64,000 nt of DNA from CALBPI01 sp039700805 (GCA_039700805.1 JBCAZE010000003.1:1-64000); one strand, 5' to 3'. Positions 35,222-43,966 are shown, numbered from the stretch's first letter. Notes: a model not told the origin generated them from the letters alone. A program made the numbers and translations.

Positions 35222-36445
35222 ATGAAAGTTGCGATTATCCACGATTGGTGCGTTGTCTACGGCGGTGCGGAACGCGTCCTCGAACACATTATCGACTGCT
35301 ATCCGCAGGCTGACATCTTTTCTCTTATCGACAAAGTCCCCGAGGAACAGCGTCACTTCTTGCGAGGAAAAACGGTCAATACCAGTTTCTTGCAGCGAAT
35401 TCCGAAAATCGAAAAACTGTATCGAAAGCTGCTGTTTTTGATGCCGTACGCAATCGAGCAATTCGATCTTACGGAGTATGACCTCGTGATCTCGTCAAGC
35501 TACTGCGTGGCAAAGGGCGTTCTGACGGGTCCAAACCAACTGCATGTCAGCTACTGCCATTCCCCAATGCGCTATGCATGGGATCACTATCATGAATACT
35601 TGCACGAAATGAACCTCGGCAATGGACCTATCGGACTCTTCGCTAAGAGAACACTCCATAAGATTCGGGACTGGGATGTTCGGTCCTCCAATACTGTCGA
35701 TCGCTTTGTTGCCAATTCAAGCTTCGTTAACGCGCGCATCAAAAAATTCTATCGCCGAGACAGCGATATCGTGTTCCCGCCGGTGGAAACGTCAATCTTC
35801 GAGGTGCAACACCACAAAGAGGACTATTACGTCACGGCGGGTCGATTCGTGCCCTTCAAACGGCTCGATTTGGTTGTGGATGCGTTCCGAGAAATGCCAG
35901 ACAAGAAGTTAATCGTTGTCGGCGACGGACCCGACCGCGGCAAGCTCGAATCAAAGGCTGGGTCGAACGTCACATTCACTGGTTTCTTGTCGGCACCCGA
36001 AGTCGCGAATTATCTCGGACGTGCAAAGGCGTTCCTCTTTCCCTCAGAGGAAGACTTTGGCATCGTGCCCGTAGAGGCTCAGGCTTCGGGAACGCCAGTC
36101 ATTGCCTTTGGGTCTGGTGGCGCGCTCGAAACAGTTGTCAGTCCGGAGCAGGCTAAGCGCACACAGTCTCAACCCACCGGCTTGTTCTTCAACCGACAAA
36201 CGCCAGGCGCCATCGTCGACGCTGTCAAACGCTTCGAAGATAACATCTCGATCTTCGAGCCGGCGGCGATTAGCCGTCACGCCAGCAGCTTTGCACCGAG
36301 CGCCTTCAAAGAAGCGCTCCTCGCGAGTGTTGCACGCGCGTGGCAGGAAAAAGCATACCGACCCAACATTCCACCGACGGGTTCTGACAACAACTGGTCT
36401 ACGGAGATAACCGACGCTCGTGATTCACTATCCAATGTCGGCTGA
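35222..36445 (+). CDS. Glycosyltransferase, GT4-like
   Basis: A 407-residue GT-B glycosyltransferase of the group related to mannosyltransferases of capsular loci. It begins MKVAIIHDWCVVYGGAERVL and has YCHSPMRYAWDHYHEYL, VTAGRFVPFKRLDLVVDAF and FPSEEDFGIVPVEAQASGTP, with the E-x7-E donor-site glutamates. It probably adds an early sugar after the initiating transferase. GGAG precedes the ATG; a 22-base gap separates it from the preceding gene. It is the last gene of the plus-strand arm and converges on the cytochrome gene. Confidence 0.9.
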   Translation: MKVAIIHDWCVVYGGAERVLEHIIDCYPQADIFSLIDKVPEEQRHFLRGKTVNTSFLQRIPKIEKLYRKLLFLMPYAIEQFDLTEYDLVISSSYCVAKGVLTGPNQLHVSYCHSPMRYAWDHYHEYLHEMNLGNGPIGLFAKRTLHKIRDWDVRSSNTVDRFVANSSFVNARIKKFYRRDSDIVFPPVETSIFEVQHHKEDYYVTAGRFVPFKRLDLVVDAFREMPDKKLIVVGDGPDRGKLESKAGSNVTFTGFLSAPEVANYLGRAKAFLFPSEEDFGIVPVEAQASGTPVIAFGSGGALETVVSPEQAKRTQSQPTGLFFNRQTPGAIVDAVKRFEDNISIFEPAAISRHASSFAPSAFKEALLASVARAWQEKAYRPNIPPTGSDNNWSTEITDARDSLSNVG

Positions 36446-36462
36446 GACCAAAACGCGTATCA

Positions 36463-37614
36463 TCAAGATGGATCTTCAAGTTCACTGCAAGCTCGCGGCA
36501 TCGCATTGATCCACGCTGCAATGAGCGACACCCCATCGTTATGAGCGATAGCTCGACCGAGTTCCGGCATCATGACCGCCGGATCGTCGGATGCCATGCG
36601 ATACGTGAAGATCGATGCATCCGCATCTCCAGGGACGATGTCATAGCGGCGATCACCGGTGCCCGTTCCAGCCGCGATCGGCGGTTTGCACAAACCTAGC
36701 TGAACGCCGTGCGGCGTCGTCGCCTCGAGATGCAATCCCGAGGTGTCGGCGGCGCCTTGCGCGTTGTGACAATGCGCGCAGTTGATATCCAAGTAAGCCC
36801 TAGCGCGCCTATCCAATGGCGCAGTCTGATCATCCCATGCGGCATTCGCAGGGATCTCGTTGTCCGGCGGTAGTCCTTTCAGCATACCGACAGACGCCCA
36901 ATACTGGAGCTGATTGGGCATACCGTCGAATAACGTGGACTCACGATTCAGATGTCGTGCCTTCGGCCCGATCGGGAGCAGTTTGCGACTCGTCGCATTG
37001 GTGGCATGACAACCAGCGCACTGATTAACGTTCGGCACAAGGTAGTTGAACGGCTGTTCATCCTCTTGAGATATCAAGCGAAGGGGCTTGATGGCGCCTG
37101 CACGCTTCAACACAGCTTCGGTCTGTTCCTCATTCCAAACGTAAGGCAACGCGACCCAACCTTCTGCACGATGGACAAGGATCCGCGTTTCGATCAGTCT
37201 CACTGACGTTAGGTCGAAGCCATCGGCAAGCCGTTTGGGTGTATCGTCGACGCCGACGGTAACGCGATGCCCAGCGGCATCCTCGCTCGGGTAGTAAAAC
37301 GTCTTCGAGATGATCGTGCCTACAGGAAAATCGAACGTTTCTGTCGGTGAGTATTCGGCGGCTAAACCATCAGGCAACGTGATTGTTCGAAGCTTATGAG
37401 CGTAGTCAGAAAACAGTGGTGAGTTCAGTTCGTAAGCAACAACACGTTCGTTGAGCACCAATTGATTTGAAGATAAGCGAAACAGCTGCCACGCACTTAG
37501 GCGTGTCGGGTTGTCAATCGCATGGAACATCGGCGCCACAGGCGACCGGCCGCCGCACGAAAGCAACGCGAGCGAAAGCATCACTATCAGAGAGCGCTTT
37601 AGAGAACCCAACAC
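36463..37614 (-). CDS. Diheme c-type cytochrome lipoprotein (SO2930/HNE_0200-like)
   Basis: A 383-residue exported lipoprotein with the lipobox ALLSC (Cys20). Two c-type heme motifs are seen: CAGCH (199-203) and CAHCH (279-283). The general pattern (LSAWQLFR, YELNSPLFSDYAHKLR, FPVGTIISKTFYYP) matches a conserved family usually encoded next to a parallel beta-helix protein, as here. Function in that family is not established; electron transfer to an extracellular or periplasmic oxidation seems likely. The GTG start overlaps the beta-helix gene stop by one base (TAGTG). Confidence 0.85.
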   Translation of the reverse strand: MLGSLKRSLIVMLSLALLSCGGRSPVAPMFHAIDNPTRLSAWQLFRLSSNQLVLNERVVAYELNSPLFSDYAHKLRTITLPDGLAAEYSPTETFDFPVGTIISKTFYYPSEDAAGHRVTVGVDDTPKRLADGFDLTSVRLIETRILVHRAEGWVALPYVWNEEQTEAVLKRAGAIKPLRLISQEDEQPFNYLVPNVNQCAGCHATNATSRKLLPIGPKARHLNRESTLFDGMPNQLQYWASVGMLKGLPPDNEIPANAAWDDQTAPLDRRARAYLDINCAHCHNAQGAADTSGLHLEATTPHGVQLGLCKPPIAAGTGTGDRRYDIVPGDADASIFTYRMASDDPAVMMPELGRAIAHNDGVSLIAAWINAMPRACSELEDPS

Positions 37615-38846
37615 TATCCCGTCTCGAGTGACACCGCGGGAAGCTTCGGCAAGACGCAGCGATGACGATCGGTGTCTTCTTGCGGGTTCTTGTAACCGCC
37701 TGGGCCGTCCGCATTCAACACAGCACTATCGCCATTGCTGACACAAATTCTTGATGCCAGCGGCATCACGCCATCGACGAGTTTCTCCTCGTTCTGAAAA
37801 CCGTCCCAAACAACGTCGGGGAACGCACCACCGAATCCGTAAACAGCAAGTTTCAGCGCCTTCAGATCAAGGCCATCGGGTGATTCGCCACCCCCATCGA
37901 AACGATTGTCATAGATATAGATACCTTCGGGATAAGGATCGTAGCTATCGACGGTATCTCCCTCACTGTAGTTGGTTGAGTAGACACTAGAGACGATGAC
38001 ATTCGCTGTGTTGTTGTTGCGTACATCGTTCTCAAAGATCTCAACGCGATCGTTGGAATTGATGACAATGCCAGAGCCGGCCGGCACGCTCGCCACCGGC
38101 GTACCTTTGTGTCCGAAGTTGTCGGTATTGTTATCAACAACGGTGTTGTTAAAAACACGGGTATTGCGACCTTCCTGTGGCAAGTTCGGCATATTGAAAA
38201 CCAGAATCCCGCCGGTGTTATTAACCGCAGTGTTCTCATAGACATCGGCGTTGATCGTGTTTTCGATCTCGATACCTGCCACATTAAATTCGGCGCGGTT
38301 ACGCCGCACAATCACGTTGTTTGATTGTCCGATATACAAACCGGCATCGGAGGCGCCAATCGCGACGTTGTCTTCCATCAACACATTGGTTGTCTGCACT
38401 GGATAGATCCCGTACGCACCGTTGCTGGTCTTGTGCCCGCCGGTCCATTCGGTTCGAATACCGCGAATAACGATATTGTCGCCCTCAGTGATCTTGAGCG
38501 CATCGCCTTTGGTATCTTCGATAGCAAGATGCTCGATCGTAAAATCATTGGCGGTCACTAGCAGACCTTCGGCACCAGCAACTTGGCCCTTAAACGAGAG
38601 GATCGTTTTGTCCATACCGGCGCCCCGGATGGTCACGCCATCGACCGCCAGGCTTAAAGACCGGTCGAACAAAAACACACCCTCTGGGATGTTGATAACC
38701 GAACCCGGTGTGGCGTCAAGCAACTGAAGCTGCAGTGTTTCCTGATAGCTCGTATCAACTGCCGCAGTACTTGTATCCTCGTCGGACGAACAGCCGGTTA
38801 GCGCCGAGAGAATGATCGCAGCGCCAGCAAGACGTTCGAAATGCAT
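37614..38846 (-). CDS. Parallel beta-helix repeat lipoprotein
   Basis: A 410-residue lipoprotein with lipobox ALTGC and an acidic Ser/Asp/Thr linker. From about 50 to 330 it has right-handed parallel beta-helix repeats of the NosD/pectate-lyase type: VTIRGAGMDKTILSF, NVLMEDNVAIGASDAGLYIG, VIVRRNRAEFNVAGIEIENT, ADVYENTAVNNTGGILVFN. It is translationally coupled to the diheme cytochrome, a pairing conserved in several proteobacteria. A polysaccharide or surface-ligand binding role is plausible but not shown. It is the first gene of the pair. Confidence 0.85.
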   Translation of the reverse strand: MHFERLAGAAIILSALTGCSSDEDTSTAAVDTSYQETLQLQLLDATPGSVINIPEGVFLFDRSLSLAVDGVTIRGAGMDKTILSFKGQVAGAEGLLVTANDFTIEHLAIEDTKGDALKITEGDNIVIRGIRTEWTGGHKTSNGAYGIYPVQTTNVLMEDNVAIGASDAGLYIGQSNNVIVRRNRAEFNVAGIEIENTINADVYENTAVNNTGGILVFNMPNLPQEGRNTRVFNNTVVDNNTDNFGHKGTPVASVPAGSGIVINSNDRVEIFENDVRNNNTANVIVSSVYSTNYSEGDTVDSYDPYPEGIYIYDNRFDGGGESPDGLDLKALKLAVYGFGGAFPDVVWDGFQNEEKLVDGVMPLASRICVSNGDSAVLNADGPGGYKNPQEDTDRHRCVLPKLPAVSLETG

Positions 38847-38940
38847 GGTAGTCCCCCTTCACCATGATATGTGTGATCTAAGATTAGCAGGAGTGCTTAC
38901 CGAATGCTCCGGCGGAACGCGCTTTTGCGGTGCGGGGCGT

Positions 38941-38969
38941 GGGCGCGCCCTACGATCGAGAGCGCGCCC
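38941..38969 (-). terminator. GC-rich stem-loop downstream of nadV
   Basis: GGGCGCGC (38941-38948) and GCGCGCCC (38962-38969) form a perfect 8-base-pair GC stem 23 bases past the nadV stop. No T-run follows on the minus strand, so it may be a weak terminator or an RNA-stabilising hairpin. Confidence 0.4.
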
Positions 38970-38991
38970 GCATGCAGTCAGTGAATCAGCG

Positions 38992-40371
38992 TCATACGTG
39001 GGCTTGCAACCGTGCCCTGATGTCGTCGAACGTGTCGTCAATCAACAACTCACCATCGCGGAACACGGGTCTCAGCAAGTTCCCACCCGCCGGCGCATCC
39101 GCTTCGCGCACTGTCATAAAGGCGCCTTTTGACGCGACCAATGCGAGCCGACCGCGTTTGGAACGTTTCCCTTTGTCCGTGACGGGATCCTTGTAGACAT
39201 CCGACCATTGTCCATCGACGCGAATGGCGGAGGCTTTCATTGCGAACTTCATCGTGTCGCGATTGACGTTTTGCAGGAGTTCGCCGCCCATACCAAAAGC
39301 GACGTTGTCCGCACTGAACCGATGAATCTTCATGACCGCCAGGATCTGCCGAATTTGTGCGGGACTGATGCCGTCGCCTTGTATCACGCGAACGTAGTCG
39401 GGCAAAACGAGATAGCCTTTGCTGTTTTCGCGATAGCCGAATCGGTCCATCAGTTTTCGGATCGACTCACAGACAATGTCAGCCGGATCACCGCTGTCCG
39501 GACGGATGACGACAGTGCCACCGTTGTTGATGACGGCGTCTTTGAGTTCGCCACCCCACAAGTGCTCGATGGCGTGAAACAGATCATACGAATCGCTAAC
39601 GATGGCGACCGTCTTCTCTGGACCAGCGAATTGCTGCAACATGTTGCGATACGCATCGAGCTCTCGTTCCTGGCCCCAGCAGGTGATGGTGGAGTGTTCT
39701 GCAGCGGGTATCGAGAAACCCGGCATTTCAGCAGCGTAGTACCGACGTAAGGCAGTGATACCGTTGATGGTATCTGTACCCATGAACGAAAGTAGGTGAG
39801 CGGCACCGCCAGCCTCAGCAGACTCCATAGAGCTCACACCACGAGCACCGAAATCGTGAAGTTTGAACTCAATGCCGTCCAGCGAATCAGCCGTCTCCAA
39901 CATAGCTCGCTTGATCGTCTCCCGACACTCGAACGATCGCGTCGCTATCGTGGTGGGATACCAGATCGCGCGTAACATCGCGGTTTCGATATAACTCGTT
40001 AACCATGGCACGGCAGGGTCAGTGTTTCTCACTTGGACCATGACGTTGGACACAGGCATACGCGTTCCCTCGGGTACCGCCTCGACTTCTAACGGCAGTC
40101 GCCCACCATGGGCATCGAGAATATGCAGCCATCCGGCGCGATTAAACGGCAGACCATGAGCGCTTAACACCGCCTCGGCTTCCTCAATGTGCTCGCGAGT
40201 GATGGGCTGAGATAAGTAGCGCTTCAGGAACATCTGCAAACCGAAGAAAACACTCTCTTCGTACTCACCACCTCGAGATTCGATGTAGCTGGAGACAAAT
40301 TCCGCACCCGGCGGATATTGCAGATAGTGCGACGCCTTGTAGGAATCAATATTTAGGATTGGATTGATCAT
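38992..40371 (-). CDS. nadV: Nicotinamide phosphoribosyltransferase
   Basis: A 459-residue cytosolic enzyme that makes NMN from nicotinamide and PRPP. It starts ILNIDSYKASHYLQYPPG, typical of NAMPT/NadV, and carries FKLHDFGARGVSSMESA, IPAAEHSTITCWG, VSDSYDLF, RPDSGDP and FGMGGELLQNV. Length matches the NadV family. ATG at 40371 is used; a GTG at 40374 directly before it is also possible, and both sit behind AGGAGGAG. It lies downstream of nadM-Nudix in the same orientation, giving a two-step nicotinamide-to-NAD salvage route. It is probably repressed by NrtR through the operator ahead of nadM. Confidence 0.95.
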   Translation of the reverse strand: MINPILNIDSYKASHYLQYPPGAEFVSSYIESRGGEYEESVFFGLQMFLKRYLSQPITREHIEEAEAVLSAHGLPFNRAGWLHILDAHGGRLPLEVEAVPEGTRMPVSNVMVQVRNTDPAVPWLTSYIETAMLRAIWYPTTIATRSFECRETIKRAMLETADSLDGIEFKLHDFGARGVSSMESAEAGGAAHLLSFMGTDTINGITALRRYYAAEMPGFSIPAAEHSTITCWGQERELDAYRNMLQQFAGPEKTVAIVSDSYDLFHAIEHLWGGELKDAVINNGGTVVIRPDSGDPADIVCESIRKLMDRFGYRENSKGYLVLPDYVRVIQGDGISPAQIRQILAVMKIHRFSADNVAFGMGGELLQNVNRDTMKFAMKASAIRVDGQWSDVYKDPVTDKGKRSKRGRLALVASKGAFMTVREADAPAGGNLLRPVFRDGELLIDDTFDDIRARLQAHV

Positions 40372-40390
40372 CACTGGAGCTCCTCCTGTG

Positions 40391-40421
40391 AAAAAGAGAA
40401 TGCGGGTCTTTCCTGCATTCT
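40391..40421 (-). terminator. Terminator-like hairpin between nadM and nadV
   Basis: On the minus strand AGAATGC (40421-40415) pairs with GCATTCT (40403-40397), and CTTTTT follows. It lies between the nadM-Nudix stop and the nadV ribosome site, so it could lower or attenuate nadV expression within the operon. Confidence 0.45.
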
Positions 40422-40434
40422 TGTGATGCCCTGA

Positions 40435-41511
40435 TCAGACTGTTTGTCCGATCATGGACTGAATAATGAAATAGTGATCCTCGAACATCCGTTGCGGATC
40501 CAGTGCAGCTAGCGGCACCCAAAATGCACGGCGTGCATCATCCCCGCCCTGGACTTTGGGCAAGCTGGGTTCGGCGCGCAGCTGAATGTGAAAGGCATGT
40601 GTCACCGTGCGACCTCGCGCCGAGCGATGCGGATCATCGAACACCGATTGATTGACAATCGAGCCGGCGAGCACAGGCGCAGGCACCTTGATACGGGTTT
40701 CTTCTTTGAGCTCACGGAGCATCGATTCGACGATCGACTCATCAGAAGACAAAAACCCGCCCGGCAGCGCCCACTGGCCTTTTCCGGGTCTTGCGCGTCG
40801 CTCGACTAAGAGGATATGCCCGGATTGCACAACCAATGCGTCCACCGTCACGAACATCGGCTCATAGGGCGCAGCGTTCCACTGCGCCCGATACTTGGTG
40901 ACGAAGTCGAATTCATCGCGAAGCTCTGCAAACGCATCACTGCGGGTGTAGCTGTCGAGAAACGCGAGCACCTCTGGTGGTACGGTGTCTGCCACATTGG
41001 CAGCGACAGAGACTCGCGCGTCTTCCCATTCGCCTTTGTCCGATTGAAAAATCGCCTGGCGAACCTCGGTCGCAGACACGTCGGCTAAGCCGGGGACATC
41101 AACCGAGGACCAATTCGGGAACAGTGATAGGTAGTATGAGGAATGGTCCTTTGCGTGGCCGATCAAACCGATTTTCGGATCACGGTGCGGCTGTGTGTGT
41201 CTCGCAGCCACAATCCCCTGCACACTTTTTTGTACATTGGCGAGCCATAGGTCATCGTTGTATGTCGCATCCATGATTGGCGCGATGAAGACCCGTGCAT
41301 TGTCCTCATCGCCGAGCGTGGCACGAATCATGCGCTCGCGCTCATCGAACGACCAAGGATTGCGAACACACGGCGGCCGGTGAGACGAGCCAACAAGTAG
41401 GATTACATTGGCGGATTCTTGCAGCGCTCGAGCGACGACACGTGCATGACCGTTATGGAAAGGCTGAAAACGGCCGATGAAGACCAGGAAGTCATATTGC
41501 TTTGTAGACAC
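40435..41511 (-). CDS. Bifunctional NMN adenylyltransferase / Nudix hydrolase (NadM-Nudix)
   Basis: A 358-residue two-domain enzyme. The N-terminal half is an NMN adenylyltransferase with FIGRFQPFHNGHARVV, whose HxGH-type site binds ATP, and SATEVRQAIF in place of the ISTTKLR-like motif. The C-terminal half is a Nudix domain: WALPGGFLSSDESI then RELKEET, probably acting on ADP-ribose. Together with NadV it completes NAD salvage from nicotinamide. The GTG start at 41511 has AAGGAG 8 bases upstream. The palindrome at 41559-41583 lies just ahead of it. Confidence 0.93.
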   Translation of the reverse strand: MSTKQYDFLVFIGRFQPFHNGHARVVARALQESANVILLVGSSHRPPCVRNPWSFDERERMIRATLGDEDNARVFIAPIMDATYNDDLWLANVQKSVQGIVAARHTQPHRDPKIGLIGHAKDHSSYYLSLFPNWSSVDVPGLADVSATEVRQAIFQSDKGEWEDARVSVAANVADTVPPEVLAFLDSYTRSDAFAELRDEFDFVTKYRAQWNAAPYEPMFVTVDALVVQSGHILLVERRARPGKGQWALPGGFLSSDESIVESMLRELKEETRIKVPAPVLAGSIVNQSVFDDPHRSARGRTVTHAFHIQLRAEPSLPKVQGGDDARRAFWVPLAALDPQRMFEDHYFIIQSMIGQTV

Positions 41512-41558
41512 AGTAAACTCCTTACTGCGAGGCGCGGTGGGATCTGTTACCGTTGCGC

Positions 41559-41583
41559 TAGTGGTGTATAATTTACACTACTA
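41559..41583. promoter_or_regulatory. NrtR operator palindrome
   Basis: TAGTGGTGTA (41559-41568), spacer TAATT, TACACTACTA (41574-41583): the arms are inverted repeats with nine of ten positions matching. It sits in the short gap between nadM-Nudix and the divergent nrtR, so NrtR bound here would control both directions. Confidence 0.8.
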
Positions 41584-41591
41584 AAATATTT

Positions 41592-42254
41592 TTGCAAGAT
41601 CCGAGAAGCCAATTGGTTGAATATCCCTTTCCAAGACCCGCTGTCACCGTTGATACGATTGTGTTTCGCGTGACGGACGCCGTGCTCGAGGTATTGCTGA
41701 TTCGGCGAGACGCCTCACCTTTCGCTGGCAGTTGGGCACTACCTGGTGGCTTCGTGCATGAGGATGAACCGCTCGAGGCCACAGCGGCGCGGGTTCTCGG
41801 CGAGAAGGCCGGCGTTACGACCTATCATCTTGAACAACTCGGCACATTCGGTGCACCCGATCGGGATCCACGAGATCGTGTCATCAGTGTCGCTTATTTC
41901 GCCATCATCAATGGTGATCCTGCGGTGGACAAGAACGCGGAGTGGTTCTCTGTCGACGACGTTCCGCCCACTGCCTTTGACCATGACCATATTATCGCCA
42001 CGGCAATACAGCGTCTTCGCAGCAAATTGACGTACACCCGCATCGGCTTCGCGTTTGTGCCCGATGTATTCACGCTGCCACAACTGCAAAGGACATGGGA
42101 GGCCGTGCTTAAAGCGCCGCTTGATAAACGTAATTTCAGAAAAATGGTCATGGCGGACGGTCAAGTGATCGCCACCGGAGAAAAAACCCGTGGTGGCGCT
42201 CACCCGCCCGCGATGCTCTATCGGACGATACAACCGATCCGCGAAACCCAGTAG
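41592..42254 (+). CDS. nrtR: NrtR, Nudix-related transcriptional repressor of NAD metabolism
   Basis: A regulator of about 220 residues. The N-terminal Nudix-like domain (VDTIVFRVTD, WALPGGFVHEDEPLEATA) has lost the catalytic REUxEE core (it reads ARVLGEKAGV), so it should sense ADP-ribose or NAD rather than hydrolyse it. The C-terminal winged-helix part (FVPDVFTLPQLQRTWEAVL, RNFRKMV) is that of NrtR. Divergence from nadM-Nudix/nadV with a palindrome between supports autoregulation and NAD-salvage control. The start is uncertain: TTG at 41592 has no ribosome site, while TTG at 41613 has GAGAAG a few bases upstream. Confidence 0.92.
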   Translation: MQDPRSQLVEYPFPRPAVTVDTIVFRVTDAVLEVLLIRRDASPFAGSWALPGGFVHEDEPLEATAARVLGEKAGVTTYHLEQLGTFGAPDRDPRDRVISVAYFAIINGDPAVDKNAEWFSVDDVPPTAFDHDHIIATAIQRLRSKLTYTRIGFAFVPDVFTLPQLQRTWEAVLKAPLDKRNFRKMVMADGQVIATGEKTRGGAHPPAMLYRTIQPIRETQ

Positions 42255-42258
42255 TCGC

Positions 42259-42921
42259 TTAGAACCGGTACCCGAAACCAACACTCAGTGTCAGCGGATC
42301 ATAATCACTGGTTACCGTGCGCGAGGTGTCATCGGGAAACTCGAGCTCAACATCAGACGCCACGAGATAGCGTAGACCCGCATCGGCGAACCAGCGCTCA
42401 CCGAACAGATAACGAACGCCCGCCTGCAGTTGCACGGCAATATCGTCAGTTTCGAAAGACGTTTCGATGCCGGCATCTTCAAAATCAACATCGATTTCCT
42501 GGATGAACGCCAAACCGGCGCCAACGTATGGACTGAGATTGGGGTTCGCTGGCAGCTCGAAGTCGTAGAGCACACTCGCCGCAATCGACAGGGAGGCGAA
42601 GTCACCTTCGGCGAAAGTGCCAAGCCCATCCAAAGTGACGGAACCATCCTGCTCATTACGACGGTACATCAGCTCAGCTTCCGCTCGCCAATTCGGGCCA
42701 AAGTCGTAGCCTATGGTGCCACCCGCTGCAAAAGCCGCATCGAACTGGCGGTCCGTACTCGATGTCACTGCCTCATCACGATACGTCGCAGATTGGTCAC
42801 CAAGCAGGTTAAGGCCCGCGACAGCACTGGCGTAAAACCCCGTGTCATCTGCCTGTACAGAGGGTATCGATAGCGGTAGCGCAGCAACTAAAGCGAGCGA
42901 AAAGGTCGTTTTGGATCTCAT
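42259..42921 (-). CDS. Outer-membrane beta-barrel protein (OmpA/porin-like fold)
   Basis: A 220-residue exported protein. The signal peptide (KTTFSLALVAALPLSIPSVQA) ends before DDTGFYASAVAGLNLLG, and the rest alternates polar and aromatic residues in short strands (YDFGPNWRAEAELMYRR, NLSPYVGAGLAFIQEI, LSVGFGYRF) ending in Phe, the outer-membrane assembly signal. This is the eight-stranded OMP_b-brl class. AGGAG lies 7 bases before the ATG at 42921; the frame stays open to 43650 but that part is antisense to the LytTR gene. Convergent with nrtR, divergent from the LytTR regulator, which may control it. Confidence 0.87.
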   Translation of the reverse strand: MRSKTTFSLALVAALPLSIPSVQADDTGFYASAVAGLNLLGDQSATYRDEAVTSSTDRQFDAAFAAGGTIGYDFGPNWRAEAELMYRRNEQDGSVTLDGLGTFAEGDFASLSIAASVLYDFELPANPNLSPYVGAGLAFIQEIDVDFEDAGIETSFETDDIAVQLQAGVRYLFGERWFADAGLRYLVASDVELEFPDDTSRTVTSDYDPLTLSVGFGYRF

Positions 42922-43014
42922 GAGGGTACTCCTAACCGGATAACTAAAAAATGAACGAACAACGCGGATTTCGGCGATTTTCCAGCCCTGGATCTCGATT
43001 TTCGGCGCTTTTGT

Positions 43015-43043
43015 ACGAACGGTACCGTTGATGAACGAACGGT
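43015..43043. promoter_or_regulatory. Candidate LytTR-box cluster
   Basis: ACGAACGGT (43015-43023) is directly followed by ACCGTTGAT (43024-43032), and ACGAACGGT recurs at 43035-43043, 20 bases after the first copy. On one strand or the other each reads ACCGTT[CG][GA]T, fitting the LytTR-domain consensus. They lie between the divergent OMP gene and the LytTR gene. Confidence 0.5.
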
Positions 43044-43114
43044 CACCGCCAGCCATTGCCGGCACCGATGGTCGGGAGCGCAATGATCGGTGCTGCGACT
43101 TGTATAATCCCGCT

Positions 43115-43942
43115 ATGCCCGAACTCGCCGAACCATCGCGCCGATTTTTGCTCCGATTAGTGTTGTCCTGGGCTGGACTCTCGTTGCTCTTCGCCGCCCT
43201 CGCGCCTGCTAGCTCCGCACCGTTGAGCGGCTTAATGCGACTCGTGTTCTGGTCGCTGCATATCGGATTCGGACTCGCTTGTGCGACCGGCGCAGCGATC
43301 CTGTTTGTTCGAAACACAGCGCTGCCACGAGACTGGCGTTTGATCAGCCTGTCGGCTCTCGGGGGTGTCGTCCTGTTCGCGCCCGCAGCGGTCATGCTTG
43401 AGTCGCTGTTTCCAGCGATATCGGCACAGCCGCCAGATGATCCGTTCGATGTCTGGGCGGCCAAAAGCCTCTTCCGAACCGTCGTAGCGGAGGCATTGGC
43501 CGTAGCGCCGTCCTTCATACCCGCATGGATGTTGATCAATCTCGATGCGCTGGTGGGTTCGCCGTCAACCAAAAGTACGACCGATGAATCACAGCAAGAG
43601 CGATCTATCACGCTGCCATTTGCGTTGCCGAGTGCGGTCGGTGACAACATTGTCGCGATCAGTTCTGATTTGCATTACCTACACGTCTACACCACCAAGG
43701 GTAAGGCGATGGTACTCGGCTCGCTTAGTCAGGCGATGGACGCATTAGGCGACGAGGGTATTCAGATTCATCGCAGTCACTGGATAGCGACCGCGCACGT
43801 CAAGCGACTCAAGAAGACGACCAAGACGTGGCAGGTGGAGATGAGCAATCAAATGTTGTTTGACATTAGTCGTAGAAAAAGAAGCTGGGTCGTCGAGCAA
43901 CTCGGCACCGACTTTGAAGTATTTGCAAACCCACAGGTTTGA
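43115..43942 (+). CDS. Membrane-anchored LytTR-family transcriptional regulator
   Basis: A 275-residue protein: about four membrane helices in the first 150 residues (for example LVLSWAGLSLLFAALAPASS, LISLSALGGVVLFAPAAVML), then a cytosolic LytTR DNA-binding domain (about 175-270: ISSDLHYLHVYTTKG, IHRSHWIATAHVKRL). It therefore senses through the membrane part and binds DNA directly. The ATG at 43115 was chosen; TATAAT at 43103-43108 lies so close upstream that the transcript may be leaderless. A longer frame from 43028 would include the LytTR boxes. Likely targets are itself and the adjacent beta-barrel gene. Confidence 0.85.
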   Translation: MPELAEPSRRFLLRLVLSWAGLSLLFAALAPASSAPLSGLMRLVFWSLHIGFGLACATGAAILFVRNTALPRDWRLISLSALGGVVLFAPAAVMLESLFPAISAQPPDDPFDVWAAKSLFRTVVAEALAVAPSFIPAWMLINLDALVGSPSTKSTTDESQQERSITLPFALPSAVGDNIVAISSDLHYLHVYTTKGKAMVLGSLSQAMDALGDEGIQIHRSHWIATAHVKRLKKTTKTWQVEMSNQMLFDISRRKRSWVVEQLGTDFEVFANPQV

Positions 43943-43966
43943 GAGACTGCCACACCTTACACGTTC

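Noticed and set aside
21810..36445. Lipopolysaccharide O-antigen locus instead of exopolysaccharide.
   Set aside because: A large SLBB/Wza-type exporter and Wzz-like protein imply export as EPS or capsule; no O-antigen sugar-synthesis or ABC Wzm/Wzt genes are present. The ligase-like gene keeps a small doubt.
42922..43650. The minus-strand frame of the beta-barrel gene stays open far upstream, giving a 463-codon ORF.
   Set aside because: The signal peptide and AGGAG site place the start at 42921. The upstream part is antisense to the LytTR gene and has no domain.
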